DNA of 64,000 nucleotides, from positions 21,830,242-21,894,241 of the forward strand of contig OX326959.1 in the NCBI GenBank assembly GCA_946800325.1. The letters are read 5' to 3'. Positions 50,576 through 62,537 of this stretch are shown here, one piece after another; positions within the stretch are counted from its first letter, which is position 1, and every line of letters starts with the position of its first letter. The DNA is from Luzula sylvatica (Eukaryota > Streptophyta > Magnoliopsida > Poales > Juncaceae). A program made the translations under genes and the position numbers. The notes beneath the pieces are model-generated. The model was given only the letters and a program-made list of their open reading frames with translations. It searched no databases and had not been told where the DNA came from.

Positions 50576-52602
50576 ACACATATGAGGGTGAAATATATAA
50601 ATATAACTAATTAAATATTTGTACATATTTGTTATACTAGAGATAGCCGCTCTGATCTTGTTTATATATATTTCCCTGTAAAGAGTGTAAATATGAATTA
50701 GAAAGATACAAAAATAACAATTTCAATATGAAGTCGGTCGGAAAGTATATTCGACACTGCCCGAAATAAACAACCATTCGTCTAATTGTGTGCTCGCATT
50801 TTTTTTAAAAACATGCATGTTTGTTGCGTGATGTTACGTGATTAAAATGAGCAGTCGATAATGCAATAAGATCGGAGTGCATTAACGATCCTCTAATTAG
50901 AAATGAAAAAAAATTAGACAGATAAAACTTGAGATACAAATTTGACAAATCTATCTAATTTGGGAAACCAAAAATCTAATGATAACATTAAAAAAAATTG
51001 AGTCTACCTTTGACTATTAAATATTGAGCTACTAAAGTTTGGTAGAGTAATTTAATTTGAAAAAACAAAAAAAATATTGAACACATGCAGAGGATTATAA
51101 ATTGAGTGACTTATCAAACAACTCAACATCGAGTCACAAAATTTGACAGGAGAATATAATTTAGACAACTTAGATTTTTAGTGACAACATGGTACTAATT
51201 AATAAATGAGCGACTAATTAATACAATTAAAAGTTGAAGACCAGAAATTTGATAAAATGGTTCTAATTCGCAAAAATTTTGTGCCGACAACGAGAGAATT
51301 AAAGGTTGAATAATTAGATTCTGATAATTAAATATTGAGTGAAGACGGCTAAGATATTTAATTAAGTATCGATACTTTTGATACTTAAAACTTTTAATCT
51401 TAACACAAATTCCAATACACATCCCAAAAATAAAAAATAATAATACTATTGTAAGAATTACATAATTTAACAAACAATTATTAAAACAAAAATCAAACAA
51501 ATAATATTTTATCCTCATTTATAATGAATGTATTATTTTGTATATAAACAATATATATTACTATTTCTATTGTAAAAAATAACATCTGACAAATACGAAT
51601 ATATAAATGAATAAGTTTACTCGAATTATTATTCTTAATATTATAATTATTAATTTACTAAGTGAAATTAGAGATATAAATAAATGACAAAAAATACTTA
51701 AAACTACAAATTACGAGAAAATAGTTATTGTGATTTGAACTCTTGATCTACGAAATCACGAAATCCTATTAAATTATTTAATAATTTTGAATTGACTCAT
51801 AATATATGTATAGTGTGTTTATTGTGTTTGTCATGGACCGGTCCTGATCATACATAATTATGTGCTGATTAGATAAACACTAAATCAATTATGTGCTGAT
51901 TAGATAAACACATCAATCAACAATTAATGTTAATTATTTTTTACGACATGGTGAGTGAAACTGAAGACATGGTAAATAATCTCATAGTAACGTCAAACAA
52001 AACTTGGACGATGATTTTGCTTAGTCACGGGAAATAGCACGTACTGAGGAGTAAAGACTTGTACAAATGATTATTACATGATGACAAAGCAAATATTTAA
52101 TCCATACATAGCCAATCAGTCAGGAATCACGGCTGGACCCCAATCATAGACACATAATTTTGTGAATGGACTCGTTCACATGGACGACTGGTTCATATTT
52201 GTTCCTAGACCTAGATCCATCACAAGGTGCATTGCACCTTAAAATTTTATAACCTTTGTAAGTTCCAATGCTATCCATCAGGTTACTCTTTCCAGAAGAT
52301 TCCAAGATTTGATGACTGATATAAAATTAAGAATTTAAAAATTAACACATAAACAATTTAATATTTTAATTTATAATTTTATAATAAATTAAGATATTAT
52401 ATCACGAATTAAAATTTTAATTTTTATATCGTTAAGTCATATCTTCATCATCCAGTTCTTTGAAAAATAATCGGAGGTATATAAAATATTTTTTTTATTG
52501 AGAGAAATGTCCGCATGCATCTCAAATTTTTTTATTGCGTCTTAAATTTTTATTATTAACTACGAGGTACATATCAGTCATACAAAAAAATATGAAAATA
52601 TT
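50576..52602. other. AT-rich intergenic DNA
   Basis: No gene recognised. A tandem repeat ATTATGTGCTGATTAGATAA occurs twice (about 51857 and 51888). GGACCGGTCCTGATCA at 51836 also occurs near 41180. Confidence 0.45.
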
Positions 52603-52610
52603 GTTGGAAT

Positions 52611-53223
52611 TAGGAATGTCAACGGAGCGGGTCGGGTTCGGGTAAGTCTCTCTCATACCCGAATCCGAATTTTCGGGTATTATCCGAACCCGAACCCAAA
52701 ATACCCGCAGGTATAAAATGATATCCGAACCCGAACCCGCGGGTAACGGATATACCCGCGGGTATGCTCGTTATCCGAAATTGCCGTCGCCATGACGGTC
52801 AGCAGTGAAATCGCCGTCGCCAGGAAGGTCCGTCGCCAAGAGCATCATCGCCGGCAGCAGCGAAATCGCCAGAGAGCATCGTCGCCACTCGCCAGTCGCA
52901 GCGTCGTATCGTCGCCACTCGCCAGCGTCGCCACTCGCCAGCATCGTCGCCACTCGCCATGAAGAAATCGCCACTCGTCATGAGGAGGAGGCAGAGGATT
53001 GAGGAAGAGGTGACCACGTCCACGAGAATCTAGGGTTTTAAGTTTTCGGGTACGGGTTCGGGTTACCCGCGGGGCGGGTAGTACTCCGCCCGTACCCGAA
53101 CCCGGAGCGGGTATTTTTTTTGGGTATTACCCGACCCACGGGTATTTTTTTCGGGTATTACCCGCCCCGTTCGGGTCGGGTACCCGCGGATTCGGGTTTC
53201 TACCCGGCCCATTGACATCCCTA
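52611..53223. mobile_element. hAT MITE with GGGTACCCG-type arms
   Basis: TAGGAATGTCAACGG at the left is the near inverse of CATTGACATCCCTA at the right (terminus TAGGGATGTCAATGG, common in plants). An exact 8-bp duplication GTTGGAAT lies on both sides (52603-52610 and 53224-53231). Arms are dense in CGGGTA/TACCCG words. A GC-rich core minisatellite is listed separately. Confidence 0.93.
52785..52985. repeat. CGTCGCCACTCGCCAG minisatellite
   Basis: Imperfect units ATCGTCGCCACTCGCCAG/CGAAATCGCC repeat through the core of the hAT MITE. The region is GC-rich against its surroundings, and its open frames are repeat translations. Confidence 0.75.
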
Positions 53224-53334
53224 GTTGGAATATCTTATGCTTGGATCAAATGGACCTCTCCAATCACAAATCTAACGGAGAATGTTTTTGTTTTTCAAGA
53301 GTTTGTTTTCAATTAGCTCACTTTTAGATACAAA

Positions 53335-53420
53335 AAAAATCATATATTGTGAAGTTATAAACTTGAGTCTCGTTGACACCAATGAAAAAAGAATCCCGTC
53401 TTCTCTATTTATTCATTTGT
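53335..53420 (+). mobile_element. Degenerate SINE 3' half
   Basis: TGTGAAGTTATAAACTTGAGTCTCGTTGACACCAATG-type sequence parallels the B-box and body of the SINEs at 25307 and 55270 (TTCGARTY, CATTGACAYCAATGRATRG). The A-box half is not recognisable. Confidence 0.35.
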
Positions 53421-53439
53421 TTTAATTAGCTCACCGTTA

Positions 53440-53650
53440 CTATATATACACACTTTGTTTTTCTCTTTGAACAATTTAATGAAAGGGTTAAAATTCTTCT
53501 ACATGGTATGAGCTTGAAGGATCCTCTCCTCTCTTCCGCTCACTCTCTTCTATCACCTCGAAATCCGGCGATTATGGCATCTCTCAAGCCAACACCTACC
53601 TCTGATTCATTTGATCCAAACATAAGATATTCTAACAAATATGAATAATA
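53440..53650 (+). mobile_element. Copia remnant: LTR end, PBS and gag start
   Basis: The sequence AAAATTCTTCTACA is directly followed by TGGTATGAGC (53504-53513), a one-base variant of the initiator-Met primer-binding site. An ATG at 53574 then opens a gag-like frame (MASLKPTPTSDSFDP) that stops within 25 codons. The upstream part looks like a copia LTR 3' edge. Nothing else of the element is recognisable nearby. Confidence 0.5.
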
Positions 53651-53983
53651 ACTTCGCGACTATCCAAGATTAATATAAGGTATAACTACTAGCCGCTACT
53701 AAACGAGGAATGCACGCTCTTTTGTTGAAGATTGTGTTGCTTTTTCCCATATCGTCCATACGTATGTTGTCCATGATCGTTTGGCAACGTTGAATCCGTT
53801 TGTGTGACTTGTATTTTCTTAGTTGTTTCTCCCATGATTGAAGGATTGATTCTTGTATGCCAAGATGTATTCGAGATCTTTTTGCCAAGTTCTCATGAGA
53901 TAGATAAACAAAATGTAATATTCATATAAAATAGATTAGTTATCTCCTATGTTACGCGAACACTTCAAAAATGCTGAAGTATC

Positions 53984-54285
53984 CTGATGATACGGGTATC
54001 TGATACGGATACGGATACGATACGGCTCGGATACGTATCGGATATTTCTAAAATAAATTTATGATAATTTTATGATACTTGTATTGTTTTGTTGATTTTA
54101 TTTGTTGTCATGATATTTAATTAAAAAATATTATTAATTTATTAATTATATACAATATAAATATATTAAAATAATAACTATATAGCAGAATTCGTATCCG
54201 TGATTTTTTAAAAATTGCCGTATCGTCATCTTCGTATCGTATCGAATACGATATCCGTATTCGTATCCGTGCAACATTGGTTATC
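53984..54285. repeat. ATACGGATACG-rich inverted-repeat segment
   Basis: GATACGGATACGGATACG words on the left are mirrored by CGTATCCGTATTCGTATCC on the right around an AT-rich centre, a MITE-like layout. A related GGATGATACGGGTATC stretch occurs at 38334. End points and target duplication are not clear. Confidence 0.45.
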
Positions 54286-55269
54286 TTATAACTATTCAAT
54301 AAATGAACTTAATTTTAAAAAAAGATGATAATATATCAATAAAAGTACTAATCTTTTAAATATATAATATATTTTTGTTAAAATATAGATGCCAATTCAG
54401 CATCACCCATGTAATATTTGTCGTATGTTCATTAACACGTTAACCTATCTTAATTACGATATACATGTCATTTTAGTGGAATATGGGGACAAATAGTTCC
54501 TTCCTATTGAGCCGCAAATTAAGAAATAGATGAGCATTCTAGACATGGTTTACATAGTCCATCACCCTGGGCAGAAAGCGTGTTCTCTCTATGTGTCATA
54601 CATTTATGTCCACTCGTCATATGTTCCCCACTCTTAGCTGCGCTCAATGTTAAAGGTCCCCCTCCCCCTTTTGTCGTGCCATGCTCACTACCAATCTATT
54701 CCTGACAAATCAAAGGGACATTTATAAAGAAATTTTTGAATTTGTCAAAATGTACGTAATTGATTACGTGTTAGAATATTTGTCATGTCTTCGTCATGTC
54801 ATTTATTATAAATTAGTTAATATTTGTGAACATTTTTTATCATTAAATTTGTTAAAAAATCAATATTTATATTATTGAATATTAAAATTTATGGTAATAG
54901 ATTATGTATCTAATTTTTTTAAGAATATGAAAATATATATTTCTAATGTCACAACATTGTTTTTGTCGAAAGAATATTTGTCATGGCATTGATAAAGTTA
55001 ACGGACAAATAAACATTTAATAGATGAAAGATCAAAATATGAACTAATTTAATAATTGATGAATTAAATGTATCACGTAAAAGTTGAAGGTAAAAAAATA
55101 CACCAACACAATAATTTTAGACCAAATTTAGACTTAATCTCTTTATAATTTTATGCATATGGTCATGCAGACCATGGATCACTAATAATCTCCTATTTCT
55201 GCTAATAATTTTGAGTTACAACAACTTATAACTTGTTATTAAATTAATCTAAATATCATAATTAATTTA

Positions 55270-55616
55270 TGGTTGGGTATCGAACACAAAAAAACCATAC
55301 TTGTGAGAGCAGGGCCGGCCCAAGGGTTTGAGGAGCCCTAAGTCAAATCATGAACTTACCTCAAATTATTTTATAATGGACCCTAATTTTTGTATTATAC
55401 TATGTAATTTGTTAAAATGGACCCCAAATTTTCTATAATGGACCCCAAATTTTATGAATTATACTACGTAATTTTTTTTTTGTACCTAGAGTTTGAAGCG
55501 GTTGATTTATTTTTTGTTAATATGGGCCGGCCCTGTGTGAGAGATCGTGTGTTCGAATTGCATTGACATCAATGAATAGAGGACCGTCGAATCTTCTCCA
55601 TTTACTATTTTTTTTT
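55270..55616 (+). mobile_element. tRNA-derived SINE interrupted by a hAT MITE
   Basis: The SINE parts are 55270-55309 and 55544-55616, with B-box-like GTGTTCGAATTGC, the body GACATCAATGAATAGAGGAC and a T-rich tail. A 14-bp duplication TCATAATTAATTTA lies at 55256-55269 and 55617-55630. It is the same family as the SINE at 25307. The 226-bp hAT MITE sits between the A-box region and the B box. Confidence 0.85.
55310..55535. mobile_element. hAT MITE nested in SINE
   Basis: CAGGGCCGGCCCA and TGGGCCGGCCCTG are perfect 13-bp inverses, flanked by an exact 8-bp duplication TGTGAGAG (55302-55309 and 55536-55543). The interior carries direct repeats ATAATGGACCCYAAATTT. No coding sequence. Confidence 0.95.
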
Positions 55617-55885
55617 TCATAATTAATTTAAATAAGTACTATTTTTTCTTGAAAACATAATTTAAATGAGAGTATTATCCTAGTTTACCTAAAAGGCTAA
55701 AAAGGTAAAATCATGGTCTATTTCACTATTTGGCTTCCAACACTCTGATGTGCCGGCGCCCTCCAGTTATAATTAAAAAAGAGAGAATTTACTTTGTACC
55801 TACAAGTGTGCGTATATTTAGGTTTAGCCATTATAAAGTACAAGAACCACCTAATTTCAGCCTTCATTTACAAATCACAAATCAC

Positions 55886-56623
55886 ATGCTAACACCTACC
55901 TCTTTCAATCCGGTGAACAAGATACACCCAGTGGATACCCAGAAACATCTAGACGAATTAGCTTCAAAGGAGGATCATGAGTTAGAAAGAGTTTATACGA
56001 TTTGGAAGAAATCAAGCATGAATTTTGATGGAAGCGATGGATTCTCAGTGTTCGATAATAATTCAGGAAAATTGGTCTATCGAGTTGATAATTACTCGAG
56101 AAGATGCACTTCTTTTACCAGAGAGATTGTATTGATGGATGGAGATGGGAATCCACTTCTCTTTTTAAGACCCAAGGTACGAAACTTTTCTTAAATCGAA
56201 TTTGAAATGTAAATATTTAACTTTATTTTTACATTGTTGTAGATTATGACCATGCATGATCAATGGAACGTCTATGAATTCGAAAAATCCACTGAAAAAC
56301 TGAATGCCAAACTTTTCTCAATTAGAAAATCTTCAATCCTTCAAAGTAGTAACCATGCAGAAATACAACTCGCCAAAACCCTAGATATTGTTAATAATCC
56401 TAATTTAGTACCAGATTTCACAATTCAAGGTTGTTTCAATGAAAGATCTTGCACAATTTGGGGGTACGACGGGGTGGAGATTGCAAGGATCTCGAGAAAA
56501 ATCGCAGGAGAAAACTCGATTTTATTGGGAAATGATGTGTTTAACATTTTAATTCAACCTGGCTTCGATCCTGCAATGATAATAGCCTTCGTAGTCTTAG
56601 GGGATCGTTTATTTTGTTCTTGA
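55886..56623 (+). CDS. LURP-one-related (LOR) protein, two exons
   Basis: Exon 1 is 55886-56176 (97 codons, donor CCAAG|GTACG) and exon 2 is 56243-56623 (acceptor TTGTAG|ATT), phase 0, giving 223 residues, a normal length for the plant LOR family (Tubby C-terminal-like beta-barrel). Visible hallmarks: YTIWKKSS (about 37-44), FSVFDNNSGKLVYRVDNY (53-70), an IVLMDGDGNPLLFLRPK strand pair before the intron, then IMTMHDQW just after it, and a C-terminal hydrophobic helix (MIIAFVVLGDRLF) replacing the usual VVLLDQ-type ending. The family includes LURP1, a factor in basal defence against an oomycete; the role of this member is unknown. The frame extends upstream to an ATG at 55730, but the start at 55886 fits family N-termini better. 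Confidence 0.88.
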
Positions 56624-57940
56624 TCGTTAGTATGTTATATGTAATAGCATTAATACATTATCAATAAATTAGTATCCCTACTGGTACAGTTTCCAACCCA
56701 TTTCCTGCTTCAGGAAAGTGCCACGTCATATTTATTTTATTTTATTCATTGGCTGTAATTTGATCGATGATTTGGTTGGGATAAAATCCTTCAAAAATAA
56801 TAATAGAGACCTCTATGATTGCATTCTCTCTGCCCCTCGTATAACGCTAACTCGTGGTGCCGACTGCCGCGCGACTCTGACACTTGCGTCTCAGTGACCA
56901 GATCGTTGTGAAAGGAACAACACAGTTACACAGGGCTAATACCAAGTGGTCCCCTGAGGAGGCCAAAAACCCCAGTAAGATTCCATGTCTCTACATTCCT
57001 CAAAATGATTTTCTCTCTTTCATTAATTCGTTTCTTCGTGTCGTACGATGATATAATTTTTGTTTTTCACAATATCGAAAACCATTGTTCTTAGTTCATT
57101 AAGTTTGATGTTAAGAAAAAAAAACCAATTATCTAAATTTCTTCCTGATTTTTCTTTTGCTTGTCAAATTTGATAAAGATAAGATGAAAGCAAAAGCAAA
57201 TCAATGAGCAATACATTGATAAAAGAAAAATCATTGTGAATCATGCAATCATACTCACTATTGATAGTATGAACTTGCCATGCAATCATACTTACTATTG
57301 ATAGTATGAACTTGCGCGGCAAGCCGCGGCCTCATAATTTTTTAGGATTATACTGTTGTATTTATGATAAAATTAGAAATATTTACGCAGCAGTCCCCCC
57401 GAATTATCTTTGAAAATTCTCAAAGTGACCTCTCGAGATTAGCACCCTCCATTGATATGGAGCAAGATCCGGCCCTCTAGGGTTTTCTCAAGTATGTGCT
57501 TTTGAGGAGAAGAAAACATGAGTAAGAAGACGAACATAACTTACTCTAAGGTCATTAACAGGTGTAATCTCAGGCCATATAGTTTTGTATTGTTTTCTTT
57601 TTCTTTTTCAATTTTTATTATTTCGATCAATTTCAAAGTTAATTGACTAGTAAGCTTAAAGTGGGTAAAAAAATATTAAAGACAAGTTCATTTATTTGTT
57701 AATTGTTGATTTTTGTTTTGTTTTCATAAAAAAATGAAAAGTTCCTCCTTTTTGGTTTTGTAAATCTTGCCACATATATATTTATCGTAAATATTGTGAT
57801 ACCACGACATCACAACATAATTGATTATAAATATTGTTAACAAAAAAAAATTGGTACAAAACACAACTAATATTATACACGATATCATATTTAATAGATA
57901 AAATAATTAAAATTATTTAATATGATAAAGGGAAGAAACG
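56624..57940. other. Intergenic DNA downstream of LOR gene
   Basis: No gene recognised. CATGCAATCATACTYACTATTGATAG occurs twice in tandem in outline (about 57242 and 57279), directly before a hairpin CGCGGCAAGCCGCG (57315-57328). The latter looks like a Helitron 3' hairpin but is not followed by CTRR at the usual distance. Confidence 0.4.
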
Positions 57941-58070
57941 CTCTTTCAAGAAACGCCCTTTCAAGAAACGGTTTGATCAACCTGATTTTTACTGTTTGAT
58001 CAATCTAAGATAGTGAAGAAACGCTCTTTCAAGAAACGCTCTTTGATCTGAACTTTTCTTTGATTTGAAT
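57941..58070. repeat. Short tandem repeats AAGAAACGCTCTTTC
   Basis: AAGAAACGCTCTTTC/AAGAAACGCCCTTTC units recur (57955, 57970, 58016, 58031 approximately), followed by TTTGATCTGAAYTTTTCT units. Confidence 0.7.
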
Positions 58071-59066
58071 TCTTCTCTTTGATCTGAATTTTTCTGGTGA
58101 TCGATTAGTTTGAGCAAGGCCATAGCCCCGAAAGGGTGTAGCGGGCTTAGGAGTTTATTTTTTGGTCGAAAATAGAAGCAAGAATAAGCTTGAAAAAGTA
58201 ATTTAAGCTTCTACTACTACCTTAGATTTTCTCTTCTACTACTACCTTTGAATATAAACATAACTCGATTTTTCCTCTCTCCTCTGAAAACCTAAAAGAG
58301 CGAAAAAGAAAAAAGCCCAAGCTTGGGGTGGAGGCGGCGCCTCCACGCCTCCACCCCCAACCTCACCCCCACCTCTGCCTCTACTCCTCTTCACCTCAAC
58401 CTTCACTCCTCTTCACTTCCGCCTCTGTCCACTCTCCAGCCAAGACCCTCTACAAGCACAGGCCATCCCCTTTCCTCCCTGGACCACCTCCAACCCGTCC
58501 CCTTTCCTCCCCATGCCAGCCAACCCTGCCCCTTCTTCCCCTTGATCACCTCCAGCCTCAACCCCTAACAACGGCCTGAGAGGACTCATCATTTTTCTTC
58601 TTTTTCTTTTTTGTACGATCTCAAGCTCTTTCTTCTTCCTTGGCAAAAAGCACATGGCACTCGGCAAATGGAGGACAATACTTGAGATTCGGGTGAGAAT
58701 TTAGTGTTTAAATTCCACATTTTCAGTCACGCAACACCGGCAAATGGCACATGGTGTCGGCAAATGACAAGACGGCATTGGCGGAAGGCAAATGTCGGCA
58801 AAGGATGTTCACGATCGACTTTCATTAGCGACGGCGGCCGTCAATAAATTAGGGTTATGATAACCCTAATTATGACTCTTTTGTTTTTTCTTCTATTTTT
58901 GGTCAATTGGATTGTGAATCATGGACCATGAAATTTTCTTGTTCTTATGTTTTTCTTTCTTAAGAAAAATATAATACTCATTGTAAATATCATTTTTTCA
59001 TATATGAAAATCCAAAGGTAGGCATCGTCCTTCCTATTCAAAAAAAAAAACTAATCTTTCAAACTT

Positions 59067-59258
59067 ATGGATCGTAGAGATAAATCGTATCTTCAAGATT
59101 TAACTAACAATAGTCAAGTTTCAACAGAAAATTGGCAATTGGTACAAAGAAGAAAGAAGAGATTTTTGAATAAATCGAATTTTGAATTAGCTAAGGAGTC
59201 TATTTTTAGGAATAAATGTTATAGATGTCTTTCTACATCTCATGAAAAACCGATATGA
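59067..59258 (+). pseudogene. LINE ORF1 N-terminal fragment
   Basis: 63 codons from an ATG include NWQLVQRRKK and end in a half zinc knuckle CYRCLSTSHE, the pattern of plant LINE ORF1 (CxxCxxxxH...C). The final His/Cys part is lost because the sense switches strand at about 59256. Confidence 0.6.
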
Positions 59259-59261
59259 CTT

Positions 59262-60718
59262 TCTGTATTAAATAATTCTAAGATCTCATCTTTCAACACA
59301 GTCCAAAATTTTTTGAAAAATTCCCCAATATACCCATCAGGTCCAGGGCTTTTATTTATTTTCCAATTTTTTATAACAATATCAAGTTCTTTCATTTCAA
59401 AATTGTGTTCTAATAAAGTTAAGTCTATATTTTCTTTTTCATATATTTTATCCAAATTAATTTTACCATAAGTATTATTATTGACAATTTCTTTTCCTAT
59501 TAAATCCCTATAAAATGCAAATAACAATTTTGATTTATTTCTATGATCTTTAACTTCAATTCCATTTTTATCTTTTAAAATTGCAATCATATTTCCTGTT
59601 TTCTTTATAGATGCATGTAAATGAAAAAATTTAGTATTAGCATCTCCATTTTTTAACCAATTAAATTTAGATCTTTGTCTCCAATATATTTTATTTAAAT
59701 AATTTATATTTTCAGACCTTAATTTTGCCTTTAATTTTAACCAATTTTCTATTTGAGTTAACTCTCTAGTCTCATCAATTTTATCAATCCATTGAATTAT
59801 TCTTTTACAATTTTCAGCTTGAATATTATATTTTTTATGTATATTTTTATTCCACTGTTTAAGTATTTTATTTAGTTGAAAATATTTGTCATAAAGATTT
59901 TCCATTGTTGTACTTTTAGAACTTTTCATATGATTTTCAATAATTTCTTTTGATTCATCCATATATAGCCATTTTTGTTCAAATCTAAAACCATTAAAAA
60001 TAGGGTATTTAGTATTAGCTTCATATAATATTGGTATATGATCTGAACAAGTGTTAATTCTTGTTGTTTGTTGTGAATTAGGAAAATCGTTAAACCAATT
60101 TTTATTCAATAAAATCCTATCTATTCTGGCTCTAGCTACTGCATTTTCCCATGTATAATTCAATCCTTTTAGAGGCAAGTCAATTAAATTTAGATCATTA
60201 GATAAATCCCTAAATTCCTGTGTGAATTGGTTATTATTATTTTGTCCACTTCTTTCATGTGTATAAAAAACTAAATTAAAATCCCCTAAAATCATCCATG
60301 ACAGATTATTATTATCACCAATTTCTTTTATTTCATTTAGAAAATCTTGTTTTTCATTTCTATTATTTGGACCATAAACACCAGGAATTAAAATATTTTT
60401 AGCATCCCATAAAGTTTGTAATATTATTGAAAGTGAATATTTATACTTTGTTGAAGATATTAATTTAAATAATTTTTTATTCCAAGATAAAATTATTCCT
60501 CCTGATGCACCTTGAGATTCTAAATATTCAAATCCTGTTAAATTTTTACCACAACATTCTTTAATTATTTGATCATTTACTATATTCAACTTTGTTTCTT
60601 GTAAACAACAAATATCAACATGCTCATCCATTATATTTTTACATACTAAACTTTATTTATTATTATCATTTAACCCCCTAACATTCCATGAAAAAATTCT
60701 AAGTTTTTTATATATCAT
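59262..60718 (-). pseudogene. LINE ORF2: endonuclease and start of reverse transcriptase
   Basis: From an ATG at 60718 the frame reads LRIFSWNVRGLND, meets a TAA at about 60655, and continues for 463 codons (60631-59240). APE-type endonuclease motifs are in order: CCLQETK, SQGASGGIILSW, WMILGDFNL, YTWENAVARARIDRILLN and SDHIPIL. A coiled linker with WLKNGDANTKFFH and KKTGNMI follows, then the first RT block NKSPGPDGYIGEFFKKFW. Homology ends within 20 residues of that at the inversion breakpoint. The RT catalytic box, zinc-binding region and tail are missing. One nonsense codon plus the truncation make it inactive. Confidence 0.9.
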
Positions 60719-60766
60719 TTAAAATAATTAAATTCCTCGAAAATAACTTTTAAAACTTTTAACTAC

Positions 60767-61300
60767 TTAACTTTCAGTAGCATCTAACATACTAATAATT
60801 TTCTCATTTAAATTAGGGTTTATTTCTATTCCTGTTGATGACAAAATTTCAATTATTTCATCTGAGTTTGTTAATTTAGTTGTTTCCTCTAAGTTTAATA
60901 GTTTTATATCATTATCATTTTTCTTTGATTTTTGTCTTCTATTCCTCTCTCTTTGAATTTCTTTATATTTTACTAATTGAGCTTTTTGAATAGGTGAAGT
61001 ATAATTACTAGATTGTTTATTTAATAACCTTGTACTCCTTCTATGTTCATCATTTTTAAAAGTTTTAGCAATTTCTTTACTTTTTTGTTCAGAAATAATT
61101 TGAGTATTTTTACAATTAAAAATAGTATCATCATTAATTGCCTTTTCCTGATTTTGATTATATACTTCTAAATTAATTTGAGAGAAATAATCCTTTATTT
61201 TCTTGGTGTGTTTCAGCTCCTCCTTCTTCAGCACCTACAATCTTGAGTTTCTTGCCTGAATTCTTTTTACTCTATCCTCTCTCTTGCGCTTCATTAACTC
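60767..61300 (-). pseudogene. LINE ORF1 C-terminal part
   Basis: Two in-frame blocks separated by one TAG (near 61238): an upstream basic stretch MKRKREDRVKRIQARN and a downstream 155-codon, Lys/Asn-rich block ending DATES shortly before the ORF2 start. The position directly upstream of ORF2 in the same sense supports ORF1. The composition is basic (nucleic-acid binding by inference), and no DUF4283 or knuckle is visible in this part. Confidence 0.5.
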
Positions 61301-62289
61301 ATTGTAATTTGATTGTTTTGGATTGTAATATTGTTTTGTAATTTTTCTCTGCAAAGTAATTTAACTCTAAGGAAATGAAGGGCTTAACTTTTCTCAACGA
61401 AAAGTCTATATACCCTTTTCCTTCCTTAGAGCATGAATCTGAATCTGAATTGGCTGAGTAACACAAAGTATGTCACTTATTAGTGATTGTAACTGCCTTA
61501 AACAGTTCACCTTAACTGCCTAAAGCGGTCTTGGAACCCACCTGAGTAGGAGAACTGCCTATGAACGTCGCTTTTTAGATTCTTAAATCGCTTCTTGAAG
61601 CCTAGAAAATCATAACTTTTCTAATTTGTCACGATAATCCAAAATCATATTAAGGTACATGGATTCATACACATGAATCTAATGATACCTCAGGCCCTCA
61701 AGTCAACAAATTAGTCTGACTAGTTGTGGTGACCATCACAAATGACATATATCATGTATATTTTTTTAGTGTGGTCAATATGGTATATGATCACTAACAT
61801 ACCTATGTTCTGGGCTTGATAACATGTATTCATGATTACTAAAACGTAATTATTAATCTGTTGACATACTAGTATACACATATGCTTCATTACTTACTTT
61901 GAGTATGGTTTATTTTTACAAACACCATATGGCATGGATTTCGTGGCACCATCTAACCAAAACAAATCCCAAGAGGATTTGGGCCTAAAAGATCTTCTAA
62001 CCCTAAACTAATCACTAATCCTAAAATTAACATGGAGACTCATAAATGAAGGCCAGTCATTATGGGCCCAAATATTAAGAACAAAATATTTTCCTGATCA
62101 AGTTTTCGACTATCCTAAAGAACCCAAAAGGTACCCCAACATGGAAATCCATAATGAAAGTCCACTCCCACATTACATATCATACACAATGAATATTAGG
62201 AAATAGACAAAAGGCCGAGCTATTGGAAGCCGAAATTTGAAATCATACAATCCCATATTGAATTATCACCTAAATTTAAAGAGTTGTGA

Positions 62290-62515
62290 GGTACATCCCT
62301 TAGTACTCTATTTTTACATATTTGATGACGTAAATATGATTTAACACTTTTAAAATTAACATACAAAAACATGATTTAACATCTTAATTTTTGATTCAAC
62401 ATACAATTAAGATGTTAAATCATGAATTGAAATGTTAATTTTTAAGGTTTTAAATCATGTTCACGTCATCAAGAATATGGAGGGAGAGGTATGGGTTATG
62501 TCCAACATTTTCCAA
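62290..62515. mobile_element. MITE-like inverted-repeat element
   Basis: TTGATGACGTAAATATGATT at the left is mirrored by AATCATGTTCACGTCATCAA at the right, with further inverse words AACATCTTAATT/AATTAAGATGTT in the middle. It is absent from copy A, where AAATTTAAAAGTGGCAG is continuous. Superfamily not assigned. Confidence 0.65.
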
Positions 62516-62537
62516 AATTAAAAGTGGCAGAACTATA

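Larger units (their letters stand above)
58320..61300. mobile_element. L1-type LINE with internal inversion
   Basis: The plus strand carries a C-rich leader-like stretch (58330-58570) and an ORF1 start (59067). At about 59256 the sense flips: 59256-61300 holds, on the minus strand, ORF1 C-terminal sequence then ORF2 with an apurinic endonuclease and the first RT block. Thus one LINE family is present as two opposed segments. This is either an inversion within one element or two adjacent truncated insertions. No 3' end or poly-A tract was identified with confidence. Confidence 0.75.

Noticed and set aside
55730..55885. Upstream in-frame extension of the LOR gene
   Set aside because: The added 52 residues do not resemble LOR N-termini and look like leader sequence; the ATG at 55886 is preferred.
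58323..58667. Pro/Ser/Leu-rich frames on both strands near 58.3-58.7 kb
   Set aside because: They come from a C-rich leader-like stretch upstream of the LINE ORF1 and have no domain features.
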